This document shows positions 63,799 through 64,000 of a DNA stretch of 64,000 nt, piece by piece (position 1 is the stretch's first letter; each line of letters begins with the position of its first letter). Source of the stretch: Pseudoneurospora amorphoporcata. Its lineage: Eukaryota; Ascomycota; Sordariomycetes; Sordariales; Sordariaceae. The translations under genes were made by a program, and so were the position numbers. The notes beneath the pieces were generated by a model. The model was given only the letters and a program-made list of their open reading frames with translations. It was not told where the DNA came from and searched no databases. The stretch spans positions 273,748 to 337,747 of the forward strand of contig MU859069.1 of NCBI GenBank assembly GCA_033297205.1, written 5' to 3'.

Positions 63799-63803
<5 letters not shown>
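63291..63803 (-). CDS. Con-6 family conidiation-specific protein
   Basis: Small hydrophilic stress/sporulation protein; in Neurospora Con-6 is induced during conidiation. Minus-strand exons 63668..63803 and 63291..63433 give 92 residues. The Con-6 motif spans the splice: SNEIRGHKANLANP, then N encoded across the junction, then TSEKSKEHSEKMIEKLGG. A C-terminal tail (AAEELYGSRAAAG) follows. The intron is long for the window (234 nt), with a GTGCGT donor, an ACTAAC branch and a GGGCAG acceptor, and is strongly purine/pyrimidine biased. The start MAETTGTMSSQG is directly preceded by a 30-base poly-A run on the coding strand; an upstream in-frame ATG at 63851 would read that run as lysines. Confidence 0.85.

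Positions 63804-63833
<30 letters not shown>
63803..63833. repeat. 31-base poly-T (poly-A on the coding strand of the Con-6 gene)
   Basis: An unbroken T run, read as A on the minus strand immediately before the Con-6 start codon. Such runs vary in length between strains and are error-prone in sequencing. Confidence 0.9.
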
Positions 63834-63836
<3 letters not shown>

Positions 63837-64000
63837 TAATTGCAATGCCAATGACCCCGGAATACTGTACCTTGAAGACGAAGGATTCGGAATGCAGATG
63901 ATGATGATGATGATGATGAATTTTTCGACTACGTTCTACCAATACTAGATAATAAGTCGTGCCTGCGACGACGGCGTGGCATAGGTACATAAGACGGGAA
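63834..64000. other. Con-6 promoter side with an (ATG)7 microsatellite
   Basis: Seven ATG repeats at about 63898-63918. Nothing else recognised before the window ends. Confidence 0.6.

Noticed and set aside
1..64000. CRISPR arrays, bacterial operons, ribosome-binding sites or a viral insertion
   Set aside because: Intron structure, promoter types and gene families are fungal throughout; no regularly spaced palindromic repeats or viral genes were seen.

Overview
This window looks like nuclear DNA of a filamentous ascomycete, most likely of the order Sordariales. Genes carry short GT-AG introns (about 45-115 nt) with CTAAC-like branch sites. The gene set is typical: an RNase N1 closely resembling the Neurospora enzyme, a Con-6 protein, HET-domain and UstYa-type (DUF3328) proteins, fungal DUF3433 and DUF1996 families, and an intronless nuclear tRNA-Thr. 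All reading was by eye; no search was run.

Layout. 0-17 kb is ordinary and largely intact: DUF3433 membrane protein (cut by the left edge), an acidic hypothetical, secreted RNase N1/T1, a Swi5/Sae3-like repair protein, Dcp1-like decapping protein, a 1053-residue inositol polyphosphate 5-phosphatase, a disordered hypothetical and a fasciclin-domain surface protein. 18.9-21.1 kb holds an intact UstYa-type gene and, divergently, a small secreted peptide with a Lys-Arg site. 22.7-31 kb mixes intact core genes (an 859-aa conserved protein, TFIIA-gamma) with two broken accessory genes (DUF2236-type oxygenase, cytochrome P450). A non-autonomous TA-flanked inverted-repeat element lies at 31.5-32.1 kb, before an intact chromate-transporter gene and a tandem-GFA protein.

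The most interesting stretch is 37.5-45 kb. A small precursor-like gene encodes a signal peptide and three copies of a repeat ending in Lys-Arg. Its 11-residue core is identical in all copies although most codons differ synonymously. It is followed by three UstYa-like genes, all broken, a small CxxC protein, and an intact Fe(II)/2-oxoglutarate dioxygenase. The precursor lacks its start codon and has an in-frame stop. I read this as a decayed kexin-processed RiPP (ustiloxin/dikaritin-like) locus whose core sequence I do not recognise.

46-64 kb carries a broken F-box-like gene beside a degenerate tandem-repeat array, then GH47 alpha-mannosidase, a HET-domain gene, tRNA-Thr(AGU), dienelactone hydrolase, a broken DUF1996 gene, a small secreted protein and a Con-6 gene. 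Across the window core-function genes are intact, while damage is concentrated in accessory families, which argues against purely random assembly error.
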